In this document: positions 9,814 to 17,976 of the stretch, piece by piece | Layout: each line of letters begins with the position of its first letter | Numbering within the stretch: position 1 is the first letter of the stretch | Assembly: GCA_964616825.1 (NCBI GenBank) | Contig: CAZTSX010000015.1 | Location: 5,319-69,318 of the forward strand | DNA length: 64,000 nt | Source: QYOJ01 sp964616825 | GTDB taxonomy: Bacteria > Bacteroidota > Bacteroidia > Bacteroidales > FEN-979 | Reading direction: 5' to 3' | Translations under genes and position numbers: made by a program | The notes under the pieces: model-generated | The model's input: the letters and a program-made list of their open reading frames with translations, nothing else | Told to the model about the DNA's origin: nothing | Database searches by the model: none

Positions 9814-9928
9814 TTTTCCTCCTTTGTTTTTAGAATAGACGATGCATGTGTCGTCCTTGTTCTTCTCTATATCCGGAATCAGGTCAAAAGGTTATACAAA
9901 TATTTTTAAAATTTCAATCTGTAATCGA

Positions 9929-9954
9929 TTTGAATTCCGATTTACGAATTCAAA
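9929..9954. repeat. Perfect 9-bp inverted repeat between nth and recA
   Basis: Arms TTTGAATTC and GAATTCAAA are separated by 8 bp, in the 187-bp gap between the nth stop and the recA start (both on the minus strand). It could form a hairpin in the nth transcript, or be an operator site upstream of recA. There is no T-run directly after it on the minus strand, so a simple intrinsic terminator is less likely. Confidence 0.5.
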
Positions 9955-10000
9955 AATATAAAAATATAGGCTGTGAGTTCTGATTTTGGCAGGCGAGTTA

Positions 10001-10651
10001 TTAACAACCAGAACCGGAATTTTGCTGAAAATATTTGCAAAATGCTGTAATCCCACACTCAGCACAATCGGGTTTACGGGCTTTGCAAACATATCGTCCA
10101 TGCAGGATCAGCCAGTGATGTGCCAGGGGTATCAATTCCTCAGGAATATACTTGATAAGTTGCATCTCTGTCTGATATGGATTTTTCGCTCTAGTCGTTA
10201 AACCTATTCTGGCAGACACACGGAATACATGGGTATCTACTGCCATCGCAGGCTTATTGAACAACACGGCTGCCAGCACATTCGCAGTTTTCCGCCCAAC
10301 ACCGGGAAGCTTCTGCAACTCATCTATATCAGAAGGCATGTTACCATTGAACTCCTTAAGAAGTGTTTGAGCCATGCCAATGAGATTCTTAGTCTTGTTA
10401 TTGGGATAAGAACAACTTTTGATCAAATCAAAAACATCTTGATGTTTTGCTTCAGCTAACTTTTTTGCAGTTGGAAATTTCCGGTAGAAGCCAGGAGTAA
10501 TCAGGTTAACCCGTTTGTCCGTACATTGAGCTGATAGAATGACTGCTACGATAAGTTCATAGGGATCTCGGTACTCCAATTCCGTTTCTGCTACTGGATT
10601 ATGCTCCTGGAAATACCGGATCACTTGCTCAAACCGCTCTTTTTTTGTCAT
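10001..10651 (-). CDS. nth: Endonuclease III
   Basis: Base-excision DNA glycosylase/AP lyase that removes oxidised pyrimidines. 216 aa. The helix-hairpin-helix LPGVGRKTANV carries the catalytic Lys121, and the catalytic Asp139 is in AVDTHVFRV. The C-terminal [4Fe-4S] cluster motif C-x6-C-x2-C-x5-C is complete (CKARKPDCAECGITAFC). It is divergent from the flavoprotein gene at 10753, and each has its own TAnnTTTG promoter in the shared 101-bp gap. Confidence 0.96.
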   Translation of the reverse strand: MTKKERFEQVIRYFQEHNPVAETELEYRDPYELIVAVILSAQCTDKRVNLITPGFYRKFPTAKKLAEAKHQDVFDLIKSCSYPNNKTKNLIGMAQTLLKEFNGNMPSDIDELQKLPGVGRKTANVLAAVLFNKPAMAVDTHVFRVSARIGLTTRAKNPYQTEMQLIKYIPEELIPLAHHWLILHGRYVCKARKPDCAECGITAFCKYFQQNSGSGC

Positions 10652-10665
10652 ACTTCTGGTTTTGT

Positions 10666-10673
10666 CAAAAGTA
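10666..10673 (-). promoter_or_regulatory. TAnnTTTG promoter of nth
   Basis: On the minus strand this reads TACTTTTG, ending 14 nt before the nth ATG at 10651. Exact match to the Bacteroidota -7 element. Confidence 0.6.
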
Positions 10674-10738
10674 CAGATTTTTTAAAGAAACTGGTGAGTT
10701 AATAATTCTGTGCCTTCATGCCTTGTCCCTGAGATCAC

Positions 10739-10746
10739 TATCTTTG
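10739..10746 (+). promoter_or_regulatory. TAnnTTTG promoter almost touching a start codon
   Basis: TATCTTTG with only 6 nt to the ATG at 10753. With the usual spacing from this element to +1, the transcript would have a leader of only a few nucleotides. Confidence 0.6.
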
Positions 10747-10752
10747 TTCCGC

Positions 10753-11988
10753 ATGAGTATACGCCCATTCGACATCGCTATCATTGGAGCGGGACCAGCC
10801 GGAGCCACTCTGGCGCTAAGCCTGGCGCCAACCGGCCGGAGGATTGCCATTGTTGACAAACAATTATTTCCCAGGGAGATGATCTGTGGTGATGCCCTTA
10901 GTGGCCAGGTTAACAATGTACTGAAACGGATGCCTGATGGAATTTACCAGGACTTCCTCAACCAGGTAGTGAAAACCCCTTCCTGGGGAGTTCGCTTTTT
11001 CTCTCCCGGGAACGATCCGTTAGAGCTTCCTTTTTTGGTCCCCACAACAAAAGATCAAGAGCCCCCGGGATATATCTGTCCCCGTGTCGATTTTGACAAC
11101 TTCCTTTTTCAACGGTTGAAGAACTATTCGAATATTGAACGTTTCGAAGGTAGAACTGTGAAGGAGTTAAAGATCAAATCCAATCATGTACTTATTACCA
11201 CCGACACTCAGACAATACAAGCTGAGTTGGTAGTTGGTGCGGATGGGCTTAACTCCATCGTCAGGACAAGTGTGAGCGAGCGGCAACTGGATAAGGGATA
11301 CTATTGCATGGCGATTCGGGCCTATTTTGAGGGGGTAACAGATTTTCATCCGGAGAATTTCATTGAGCTGGTCTTTCTGAAAGAGCTGTTGCCTGCATAT
11401 TTCTGGATCTTCCCCGAGGTGAATGGACGAGCCAACGCAGGACTTGGAATCCCGTACGCAGACATGATCAAGAAACGACTCTCACTAAACCAAACCATGG
11501 AGCAGCTCATTCAGGAACATCCTTTGATCGCTCCCCGATTCCGGAACGCCACCAGGGTGACCAAACCGAAAGCCCGCGGGTTGGCTCTTCATCGAAACCT
11601 GAAACAGCTCTCCGGGGATCGTTATCTCCTGTTAGGGGATGCCGCCCTATTGGTGGATCCTTTTACCGGCGAAGGTGTTGGCAATGCTATGGCAAGTGCA
11701 GAATCCGCAGCGGCAGTCATCAAAGATTGTTTCAACTCAGGCGAATTTTCCTCCACCCGGCTCCAGGCATACGATAAGCGCATTGAACGAAGAATGGGAA
11801 TGGAGCACTCTACAAGCGCCTCCATGCTGCGATTTGCACATTTTCCAAAATTGTTTGACCTGGTTGTTCGAAAAGCGAACAAAAATAAACTGTTTAAGGA
11901 ATTTCTTGCTTCTGCATTCAACAATGATGATGTGCGAAAAAAACTGGCTAATCCGCTGTTTTACGCCAGACTGGTTATTGGAATATAA
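10753..11988 (+). CDS. FAD-dependent oxidoreductase, geranylgeranyl-reductase family
   Basis: 411 aa. The dinucleotide-binding motif IIGAGPAGATLAL is at the N-terminus, a second FAD motif VVGADGLNSIVR is mid-protein, and GDAALLVDPFTGEGVGNAM is the third; this trio defines the GR2/geranylgeranyl-reductase group of FAD monooxygenase-like proteins, which reduce isoprenoid double bonds or hydroxylate. I place the start at 10753 because the Rossmann fold follows directly; a longer frame from 10645 would overlap nth and the promoters. Substrate is unknown; quinone or lipid metabolism is plausible. Confidence 0.82.
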   Translation: MSIRPFDIAIIGAGPAGATLALSLAPTGRRIAIVDKQLFPREMICGDALSGQVNNVLKRMPDGIYQDFLNQVVKTPSWGVRFFSPGNDPLELPFLVPTTKDQEPPGYICPRVDFDNFLFQRLKNYSNIERFEGRTVKELKIKSNHVLITTDTQTIQAELVVGADGLNSIVRTSVSERQLDKGYYCMAIRAYFEGVTDFHPENFIELVFLKELLPAYFWIFPEVNGRANAGLGIPYADMIKKRLSLNQTMEQLIQEHPLIAPRFRNATRVTKPKARGLALHRNLKQLSGDRYLLLGDAALLVDPFTGEGVGNAMASAESAAAVIKDCFNSGEFSSTRLQAYDKRIERRMGMEHSTSASMLRFAHFPKLFDLVVRKANKNKLFKEFLASAFNNDDVRKKLANPLFYARLVIGI

Positions 11989-12004
11989 GGTGAAAATAAA
12001 TACC

Positions 12005-13120
12005 TCAGAATCCTTTCCCGAGAATGTGAATTGCGCCACGGAAAACTTCATCTTCATATTGCCCCTGGCATTTCAGGATATAAAAATAGACTCCATCAGG
12101 AAGGTTTCTGCCATCCCAGTCACCACTTTTGTAGTTGATCTGTGAGTAAACTTTTTTACCCCATCTGTCGAATATTACGATCTCGTTTCCCAGATAGGCT
12201 TCCCGGAAATCGACATCTGCATTCCCTACTATCTGGATCATGAACTGATCATTCTTCCCATCCCCGTTTGGAGTGAAAGCATATGGAATCTTCAGTTCCG
12301 CTACTTTGACCGAAATATCATGAATAACCGTTGTATCACATCCATTCAGGTCTGTAACGTTAAGCAGAATGGTGTAATCTCCGGTTTTAGCATAGGTATG
12401 CATGACCGGATTGACATCAGGAACGGTATATTCGTCATCGAAATCCCACTCCCAATTGACAATGGAATCCCGGTATTCCAGAGGGAATTCCACAGTCACA
12501 TTCGGGTTGGTCAGGTAAAACGTATCCTGGGGTGATAAGTAATCGGTCAGGTAAGAGATGAAAGAGATGTGAGGAGATTTCAACACGTCAACATAATATG
12601 CGCTATCGATCCTGCATGCATCAGAATCGTATACCTTCAGGGTGTAATCGCCCATGCAGAGGCCAAATACAATCGTATCCTGAGAGTAGCCTCCACCCCA
12701 CACATAACCATAAGGGGGAGTCCCACCTGAGATAAGGGTCTTGAATTGCCCTTTACAATCACCCCTGCACCCTAATTCATTATAACGGTATAGGGTGTCG
12801 AACTTCATGGCGGGGTACATCCGTAAATGGGCGCTGTTGCTGGTATCTGTGTCTATGCCGTTTGATACGACACACCGATAGTAACCGGTATCACTTTCAA
12901 GTGTATGAGAAAACGCCAATATCGAATCAGTTGCTTCCGGAATGTTCACCTGATCTTTCTGCCACTGATAGGTAATTGGACCTACACCGGTAACCATGGT
13001 CTTAAAAGCCATCGAATCCCGAAAACAGATCAGCGTATCAGCCGGTGAGACCTCACAGGTAATCTGGGCATGCGAAAAAACTGGGATCAGGAGCAGTAAC
13101 AAATAGAAGATTCGTCTCAT
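12005..13120 (-). CDS. Secreted Ig/PKD-domain protein with type-B T9SS sorting domain
   Basis: 371 aa counted from ATG at 13120, which gives a clean signal peptide (LLLLLIPVFSHAQ). Domain order: Ig-like domain (about 25-100, with YQWQKD and DTGYYRCVVSN), an SprB-like repeat segment (SGGTPPYGYVWGGG), a PKD domain (WEWDFDDEYTV ... HTYAKTGDYTILLNV), then a C-terminal domain of about 90 residues with FTPNGDGKNDQF, IFDRWGKKVYS and LPDGVYFYIL. That last domain is the CHU_C/gliding-type sorting signal that directs proteins to type IX secretion and the cell surface. Likely role is adhesion or surface structure; the ligand is unknown. Converges with the flavoprotein gene, divergent from clpB. Confidence 0.88.
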   Translation of the reverse strand: MRRIFYLLLLLIPVFSHAQITCEVSPADTLICFRDSMAFKTMVTGVGPITYQWQKDQVNIPEATDSILAFSHTLESDTGYYRCVVSNGIDTDTSNSAHLRMYPAMKFDTLYRYNELGCRGDCKGQFKTLISGGTPPYGYVWGGGYSQDTIVFGLCMGDYTLKVYDSDACRIDSAYYVDVLKSPHISFISYLTDYLSPQDTFYLTNPNVTVEFPLEYRDSIVNWEWDFDDEYTVPDVNPVMHTYAKTGDYTILLNVTDLNGCDTTVIHDISVKVAELKIPYAFTPNGDGKNDQFMIQIVGNADVDFREAYLGNEIVIFDRWGKKVYSQINYKSGDWDGRNLPDGVYFYILKCQGQYEDEVFRGAIHILGKGF

Positions 13121-13256
13121 CCGCAAGTGAATCATTTGGGGTGTAAAAATACGAATAAATCTATAACGATAGATGAGGAAAGATATTTCTCGTTTCATTC
13201 TGCTTAATCCGACAAAAAAGCTTATTTTTAGCTCTGAATCTTGAATTTTACAATGT

Positions 13257-15848
13257 ATGAATTTCAATAATTTCACAATCAAATCACAGGAGGCTGTTCA
13301 GAAAGCCCAGGAAATTGCACAGGCATTTCAGAACCAATCCATTGAGACATCGCATCTGCTCAAAGGAATGCTGACCGTGGATGAGAATGTCATCCCCTAT
13401 TTGTTCAAAAAACTGAATGTCAGCATGCCCATTTTCACCAAAGCGCTTGATAAGATCATCGAATCTTACCCAAAGGTTTCTGGTGGTGAAGCATTCCTCA
13501 GCAAGGAATCCAACCAGGCGTTGCAAAAAGCAGTGGCACTAAGTCAGGAGATGAAAGACGACTTCGTATCGATTGAGCATATCCTGCTGGGAATTTTATC
13601 AGGGAAAGATGCCACTTCACAACTGCTGAAAGATAATGGCATCATTGAGAAAGACCTGATGACCGCGATCAAGCAACTGCGTCAGGGGAGTACCGTAAAA
13701 AGTCAATCGGCTGAGGAGAACTACAACTCCTTGAACCGCTATGCCCGGAATTTGAATGAAGCTGCCCGCGAAGGAAAGCTCGACCCGGTGATCGGGAGGA
13801 ATGAAGAGATCCGGCGTGTATTGCAGATCCTGAGTCGCAGAACGAAAAACAATCCCATCCTTATCGGCGAACCTGGAGTAGGTAAGACAGCTATTGCTGA
13901 AGGACTTGCTCATCGCATCATTGATGGTGATGTTCCGGAAAACCTGAAAAGCAAACAGATCTACTCTCTCGACATGGGTGCATTGATGGCCGGAGCCAAG
14001 TATCGCGGCGAGTTTGAAGAACGGCTGAAGAGTGTTGTGAAAGAGGTGATCAGCGCCGATGGCGAGATCATTCTCTTCATCGATGAGATCCACACCCTTG
14101 TTGGAGCCGGAGCTACCGAAGGCGCCATGGATGCTGCTAACATCCTGAAGCCCGCCCTGGCACGTGGCGAGCTGCGTGCGATCGGAGCAACTACATTGAA
14201 AGAGTATCAGAAATACTTCGAAAAAGACAAAGCGCTTGAACGGCGCTTCCAACCGGTGATGGTTGAAGAGCCTGATACGCTGGATGCCATCAGCATCCTG
14301 CGCGGGTTGAAAGAACGATACGAAACACATCATCACGTACGGATCAAAGATGACGCCATTATTGCCGCTGTTGAACTTTCACAGCGATATATTTCTGACC
14401 GGTTCCTGCCCGACAAAGCGATTGACCTGATCGATGAAGCAGCCTCAAAATTAAGGCTGGAGATCAACTCTCTCCCCGAAGAACTGGAGAAGATCGAACG
14501 GCTGATCCGACAGCTTGAGATTGAGCGGGAAGCGATTAAACGCGAAAACGACAAAGGGAAACTGAAGGAGCTTAATGAAGAGATTGCTAACCTCAGTGAT
14601 GAACGGAATGAGATGAAAGCCAAGTGGCAGGCGGAGAAAGATATGGTGGATCAGATCCAGAATCAGAAAAAAGAGATCGAGGAGATGAAGCTGGAAGCCG
14701 AACAAGCAGACAGGAATGGGGAGCTTGGGCTGGTTGCGGAGATACGGTATGGCAAGATCCCGGAAGCGGAGAAGGCAATTGAAACTTACAAAGAGAAGCT
14801 TTCAGAGATCCAGAAAGACTCCCCGATGGTCAATGAAGAGGTGGGGGCTGAAGAGATCGCAGAGATCGTTTCACGCTGGACTGGCATCCCGGTTACCCGT
14901 ATGCTCCAGAGCGAACGCGATAAACTGATGGATCTGGAGACGGAACTGCATATGCGCGTAATTGGACAGGATGAAGCAATTATGGCCATCTCTGATGCGA
15001 TCCGACGAAGTCGTGCCGGCCTGCAGGATGAACGCCGTCCGATCGGATCATTTATTTTTTTGGGAACCACCGGTGTGGGTAAAACAGAACTCGCTAAAGC
15101 CCTGGCCGAATTCCTCTTCAACAACGAAAACAATATGGTGCGAATCGACATGTCGGAATACCAGGAGCGCCATACCGTTAGTCGCCTGATCGGCGCTCCT
15201 CCGGGTTATGTGGGATACGAGGAGAGCGGTCAGTTGACCGAAGCGGTACGGCGGAAACCCTATTCTGTGGTCCTGCTTGACGAAATCGAGAAAGCACACC
15301 CGGATGTATTCAACATTCTGCTGCAGGTGCTTGACGACGGCCGCCTGACAGATAATAAAGGCCGCACGGTGGATTTTAAAAATACCATCATCATCATGAC
15401 CTCCAACATCGGTTCGCATATCATCCAGGAGAACCTGGAAAAAGTAAATGAAAACAACCGGGAGGAGATCCTTAACAAAACCCGCAAAGAGGTCTTCGAT
15501 CTGTTGAAGAAGAGTATCCGGCCCGAATTCCTGAACCGGATTGACGAGATCATTATGTTCCAGCCATTAACCAAAGAGGAGATCCAGGATGTGGTGAAAC
15601 TGCAATTAAACGTGGTGGAAAAGATGCTTGAAAAGAACAACATCAAGCTCTCTGCCACAAAAAAAGCGATTGAATATATTGCCAACATCGGGTTTGACCC
15701 CCAGTATGGCGCCAGACCCATCAAGCGGGTCCTCCAGAAACAGGTTCTCAATGAACTTTCAAAGATGCTCCTTCAGGATAAGATCAACCGTGACTCTGAA
15801 ATTGTTGTGGATGTCAAAGATGGGGAGTTAGTGTTTGAAAACAAATAG
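13257..15848 (+). CDS. clpB: ATP-dependent chaperone ClpB
   Basis: Hsp100 disaggregase, 863 aa, complete. It has an N-terminal Clp repeat domain, a first AAA+ domain with Walker A GEPGVGKT and Walker B IILFIDEIHTLVGAG, the long coiled-coil middle domain (about 410-530, rich in Glu/Lys), and a second AAA+ domain with GTTGVGKTE, DMSEYQERH and GAPPGYVGYEE. The coiled coil separates ClpB from ClpA and ClpC. The ATG at 13257 gives the standard MNFNNFTIKSQEAV opening. The only promoter-like match upstream is TATTTTTA. A degraded oxidoreductase gene follows with no gap. Confidence 0.97.
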   Translation: MNFNNFTIKSQEAVQKAQEIAQAFQNQSIETSHLLKGMLTVDENVIPYLFKKLNVSMPIFTKALDKIIESYPKVSGGEAFLSKESNQALQKAVALSQEMKDDFVSIEHILLGILSGKDATSQLLKDNGIIEKDLMTAIKQLRQGSTVKSQSAEENYNSLNRYARNLNEAAREGKLDPVIGRNEEIRRVLQILSRRTKNNPILIGEPGVGKTAIAEGLAHRIIDGDVPENLKSKQIYSLDMGALMAGAKYRGEFEERLKSVVKEVISADGEIILFIDEIHTLVGAGATEGAMDAANILKPALARGELRAIGATTLKEYQKYFEKDKALERRFQPVMVEEPDTLDAISILRGLKERYETHHHVRIKDDAIIAAVELSQRYISDRFLPDKAIDLIDEAASKLRLEINSLPEELEKIERLIRQLEIEREAIKRENDKGKLKELNEEIANLSDERNEMKAKWQAEKDMVDQIQNQKKEIEEMKLEAEQADRNGELGLVAEIRYGKIPEAEKAIETYKEKLSEIQKDSPMVNEEVGAEEIAEIVSRWTGIPVTRMLQSERDKLMDLETELHMRVIGQDEAIMAISDAIRRSRAGLQDERRPIGSFIFLGTTGVGKTELAKALAEFLFNNENNMVRIDMSEYQERHTVSRLIGAPPGYVGYEESGQLTEAVRRKPYSVVLLDEIEKAHPDVFNILLQVLDDGRLTDNKGRTVDFKNTIIIMTSNIGSHIIQENLEKVNENNREEILNKTRKEVFDLLKKSIRPEFLNRIDEIIMFQPLTKEEIQDVVKLQLNVVEKMLEKNNIKLSATKKAIEYIANIGFDPQYGARPIKRVLQKQVLNELSKMLLQDKINRDSEIVVDVKDGELVFENK

Positions 15849-16294
15849 ATGATGGACCAGCAGCAAACCAATTCCTATTTCTCCCGCCGTGACGCCCTGA
15901 AAATGATGGGTGTGGCAATCGGAGCATCCTCTTTGATGACAATGTCACCTCCAGCTTCAGCATGGAGGCCTTTACCCCCTGGGGTGGACGGCGCACTCGC
16001 GTTATGGGAAGCATGGGTTTCATTGAAGGTGACATGCGCAGGTTCACCATTTATGACTTCCATAATGGGAATTCAGAAACCCTGGAAGCGAGCGAACTAA
16101 ATACAAAGAAATATCGGAATTCCGGTCATGGTGGAGGAGATTGGTGGCTGGTAGCCGACTGGCTTCAGGCAATCTATCAACAGGATCCGGGATTGCTTAC
16201 TTCAACCATTGAACAATCCATCGAAAGTCATATCATGGGGTTCATGGCGGAAAAGAGCCGGAAAAAAGGTACGGTAGAACGAATCATGATTTAG
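15849..16294 (+). pseudogene. Internally deleted Gfo/Idh/MocA oxidoreductase remnant
   Basis: Two pieces of one family are fused out of frame. The first about 30 codons (from 15849) encode a Tat-type signal, SRRDALKMMGVAIGASSL, typical of secreted Gfo/Idh/MocA proteins. About 15935-16294, in another frame, encode only the C-terminal end: DDNVTSSFSMEAFT, GRRTRVMGSMGFIEG, GHGGGDWWLVADW and TSTIEQSIESHIMGFMAEKSR. The NAD-binding domain and most of the body (about 270 residues by family size) are missing. The junction is near 15932-15940. It is almost certainly non-functional, unless this is an assembly join. Confidence 0.82.
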
Positions 16295-16344
16295 AAGATG
16301 CCGGATAAATAACATTACTCTATTGGGGACTATAGACTGAAGAC

Positions 16345-17052
16345 TTATTCCTTTTCCTCAAATTCCTCTTTCTTCAACAGAATGCCCTCATCGTAATACT
16401 CCTTCAACGTCACGTTGCCTCTATCGTCGTAATAAGTCCAGGTGCCGTCCTGATGGCTGTTTTTGTATTGCCCTGTAACCAAAATTTTTCCTGTCACAAA
16501 GAATGTTTTGATCGGGCCTTCCCGTTCATTATTATGATATGAACCTACCAGTTTGGGAGCTCCGTCATCATAAAATTGCTTCCAGGGACCCTCTCTGATG
16601 CCCTCTTTCCAGGTGATGATCTCAGCTTCAGCCTTTCCGGGATAAAAGATCTTCTCTAACCCTTCTTTGATTCCCATTTTGTAAAACTCTTCTGATACCA
16701 ATGCCCCGTCATATTCACTAAAAAATTGCCAGAGGCTGTCACGCTGCTGATTGATGTATTTCCCTTTGGCCATCATATGTCCGTTCGGAAACCAGGAGGT
16801 TGTGTATGTAACGATTCCATCGGTTGAAAAAATTGAGATGGTTCTGATTTTGCTGTTCTGATAGTAGTATGTGAATTTCCCAAAGGGGATGCCCTCTTTG
16901 AACTGGCCTTCGTATATCCGGAATCCCTCTTTGTCGTGTTTGCGCCAGAATCCCTGTTTTCTTCCATGAACATCGGTTTGATTAACAGTATCCTGGGAAA
17001 AAGAGAAGAGACTGAATAAAAAAGCGCCAACGACAAGTAAATCTCGGAGCAT
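16345..17052 (-). CDS. YwqK-family MORN-like repeat protein, secreted
   Basis: 235 aa with a signal peptide (LLVVGAFLFSLFSFSQ). The mature part is a ladder of short repeats of the form G-x-W-x-x-Y/F-Y-x-D/N-G-x-x-x-x-x-G-x-Y (for example DGTWTYYDDRGNV, EGPWKQFYDDGAP), matching the YwqK/MORN group. Database labels of 'toxin-antitoxin YwqK antitoxin' rest on one Bacillus protein and should not be read as function here. It is divergent from recR with overlapping promoter elements between them. Role unknown. Confidence 0.8.
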   Translation of the reverse strand: MLRDLLVVGAFLFSLFSFSQDTVNQTDVHGRKQGFWRKHDKEGFRIYEGQFKEGIPFGKFTYYYQNSKIRTISIFSTDGIVTYTTSWFPNGHMMAKGKYINQQRDSLWQFFSEYDGALVSEEFYKMGIKEGLEKIFYPGKAEAEIITWKEGIREGPWKQFYDDGAPKLVGSYHNNEREGPIKTFFVTGKILVTGQYKNSHQDGTWTYYDDRGNVTLKEYYDEGILLKKEEFEEKE

Positions 17053-17066
17053 ATCTGGTTAATATT

Positions 17067-17074
17067 TACCTTTG
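17067..17074 (+). promoter_or_regulatory. TAnnTTTG promoter of recR inside a palindrome
   Basis: TACCTTTG is an exact -7 match. It forms the left half of a near-palindrome (TTACCTTTGCAAAGTAA, 17066-17082), whose minus-strand half reads TTACTTTG toward the divergent YwqK gene, one base short of consensus. Confidence 0.55.
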
Positions 17075-17100
17075 CAAAGTAAAGAAAATCACAACATATT

Positions 17101-17715
17101 TTGTACAACTTACCGTCAAAACTATTTGAGAACGCAGTTAACGAGCTCGCCAGCCTTCCTGGGATCGGTAAGAAAACCGCGCTGCGCATGGCCCTGCATC
17201 TGCTCAGATGTTCTTCGGAAGAGGTAGAATCCTTTGGGAGTTCTGTAATCAAAATGCGTAATGAGGTGATTTTTTGCTCTCAATGTGGAAATATATCCGA
17301 TAAAGAGTGTTGTGAGATTTGCTCCAGCCCGAAACGGGATGCCTCAATTATTTGTGTGGTGGAGGATATCCGCGATGTGATGGCCATTGAAAATACCGCA
17401 CAATACACCGGTGTTTACCATGTCCTGGGAGGCATCATCTCTCCTATCGAAGGAATTGGCCCTCAAGACCTTAACATCGAGCATCTGATTGTCAGGGCTT
17501 CTACTGAGGGGAGTAAGGAGATCATCCTGGCCCTGCCAACAACCATTGAAGGGGATACGACTAACTTTTATCTCTTCAAGAAACTGAATCCATTGAATGT
17601 GACGATCACTATGATCGCCCGTGGGATCAACGTGGGTGATGAACTTGAACATACTGATGAGGTTACTCTGGGGAGGTCAATCCTGAATCGGACACCATAT
17701 CAGGTGGTGAAGTAG
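17101..17715 (+). CDS. recR: Recombination protein RecR
   Basis: RecFOR pathway protein that helps load RecA at gaps. 204 aa, the usual size. The helix-hairpin-helix is LPGIGKKTALRMALHLL, the zinc finger is C-x2-C...C-x2-C (CSQCGNISDKECCEICSS), followed by the Toprim segment IICVVEDIRDVMAIE and GRSILNRTPYQVVK. Translation appears to start at TTG 17101: it gives the canonical YNLPSKLFENAVNELASLPGIG and no ATG fits better. The stop codon lies inside an 8-bp tandem array. Confidence 0.95.
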   Translation: MYNLPSKLFENAVNELASLPGIGKKTALRMALHLLRCSSEEVESFGSSVIKMRNEVIFCSQCGNISDKECCEICSSPKRDASIICVVEDIRDVMAIENTAQYTGVYHVLGGIISPIEGIGPQDLNIEHLIVRASTEGSKEIILALPTTIEGDTTNFYLFKKLNPLNVTITMIARGINVGDELEHTDEVTLGRSILNRTPYQVVK

Positions 17716-17727
17716 TGAGGTGGTGAG
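17703..17727 (+). repeat. 8-bp tandem array across recR stop
   Basis: Three units, GGTGGTGA / AGTAGTGA / GGTGGTGA. The recR stop TAG (17713-17715) is inside unit 2, and TGA recurs in each unit. Confidence 0.6.
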
Positions 17728-17731
17728 TTCT

Positions 17732-17971
17732 TTACTCGTTATCTTCTTCAAACAACTGAAGTTGATTGAGTTTCTCATTACTAATATTCACTTCCAGGTC
17801 TGCATAATTTTCAAGCAGCGGACGAATGGCTTTCTTGATGATCTTATTCGGGGTGGTTCGTCTGGACTGTGCAAATTGTTCCAGGGAACGTTTCTGCCTG
17901 GTTGTAAGCTTGATCGTGATAGACTTGAAACGGATCGGTTTCCTCTTCTTGTTAGTTCTTTTTTGTAGCAT
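17732..17971 (-). CDS. Small basic protein, possibly ribbon-helix-helix
   Basis: 79 aa. A very basic N-terminus (KRTNKKRKPIRFK) is followed by SITIKLTTRQKRSLEQFAQS and TTPNKIIKKAIRPLLENY: a beta-strand then two helices, the layout of a CopG/Arc-type RHH DNA-binding protein. The tail is acidic. It starts 5 bp after the glmM stop on the same strand, so it is probably co-transcribed with glmM. No toxin partner is adjacent. Function inferred from fold only. Confidence 0.6.
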   Translation of the reverse strand: MLQKRTNKKRKPIRFKSITIKLTTRQKRSLEQFAQSRRTTPNKIIKKAIRPLLENYADLEVNISNEKLNQLQLFEEDNE

Positions 17972-17976
17972 GAATA

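Noticed and set aside
9892..10101. Small open frames between recA and nth
   Set aside because: They overlap the nth 3' end and the inverted repeat, with no family match or start signal.
10645..10752. N-terminal extension of the flavoprotein
   Set aside because: It overlaps the nth start and both promoters; the Rossmann fold begins at once from ATG 10753.
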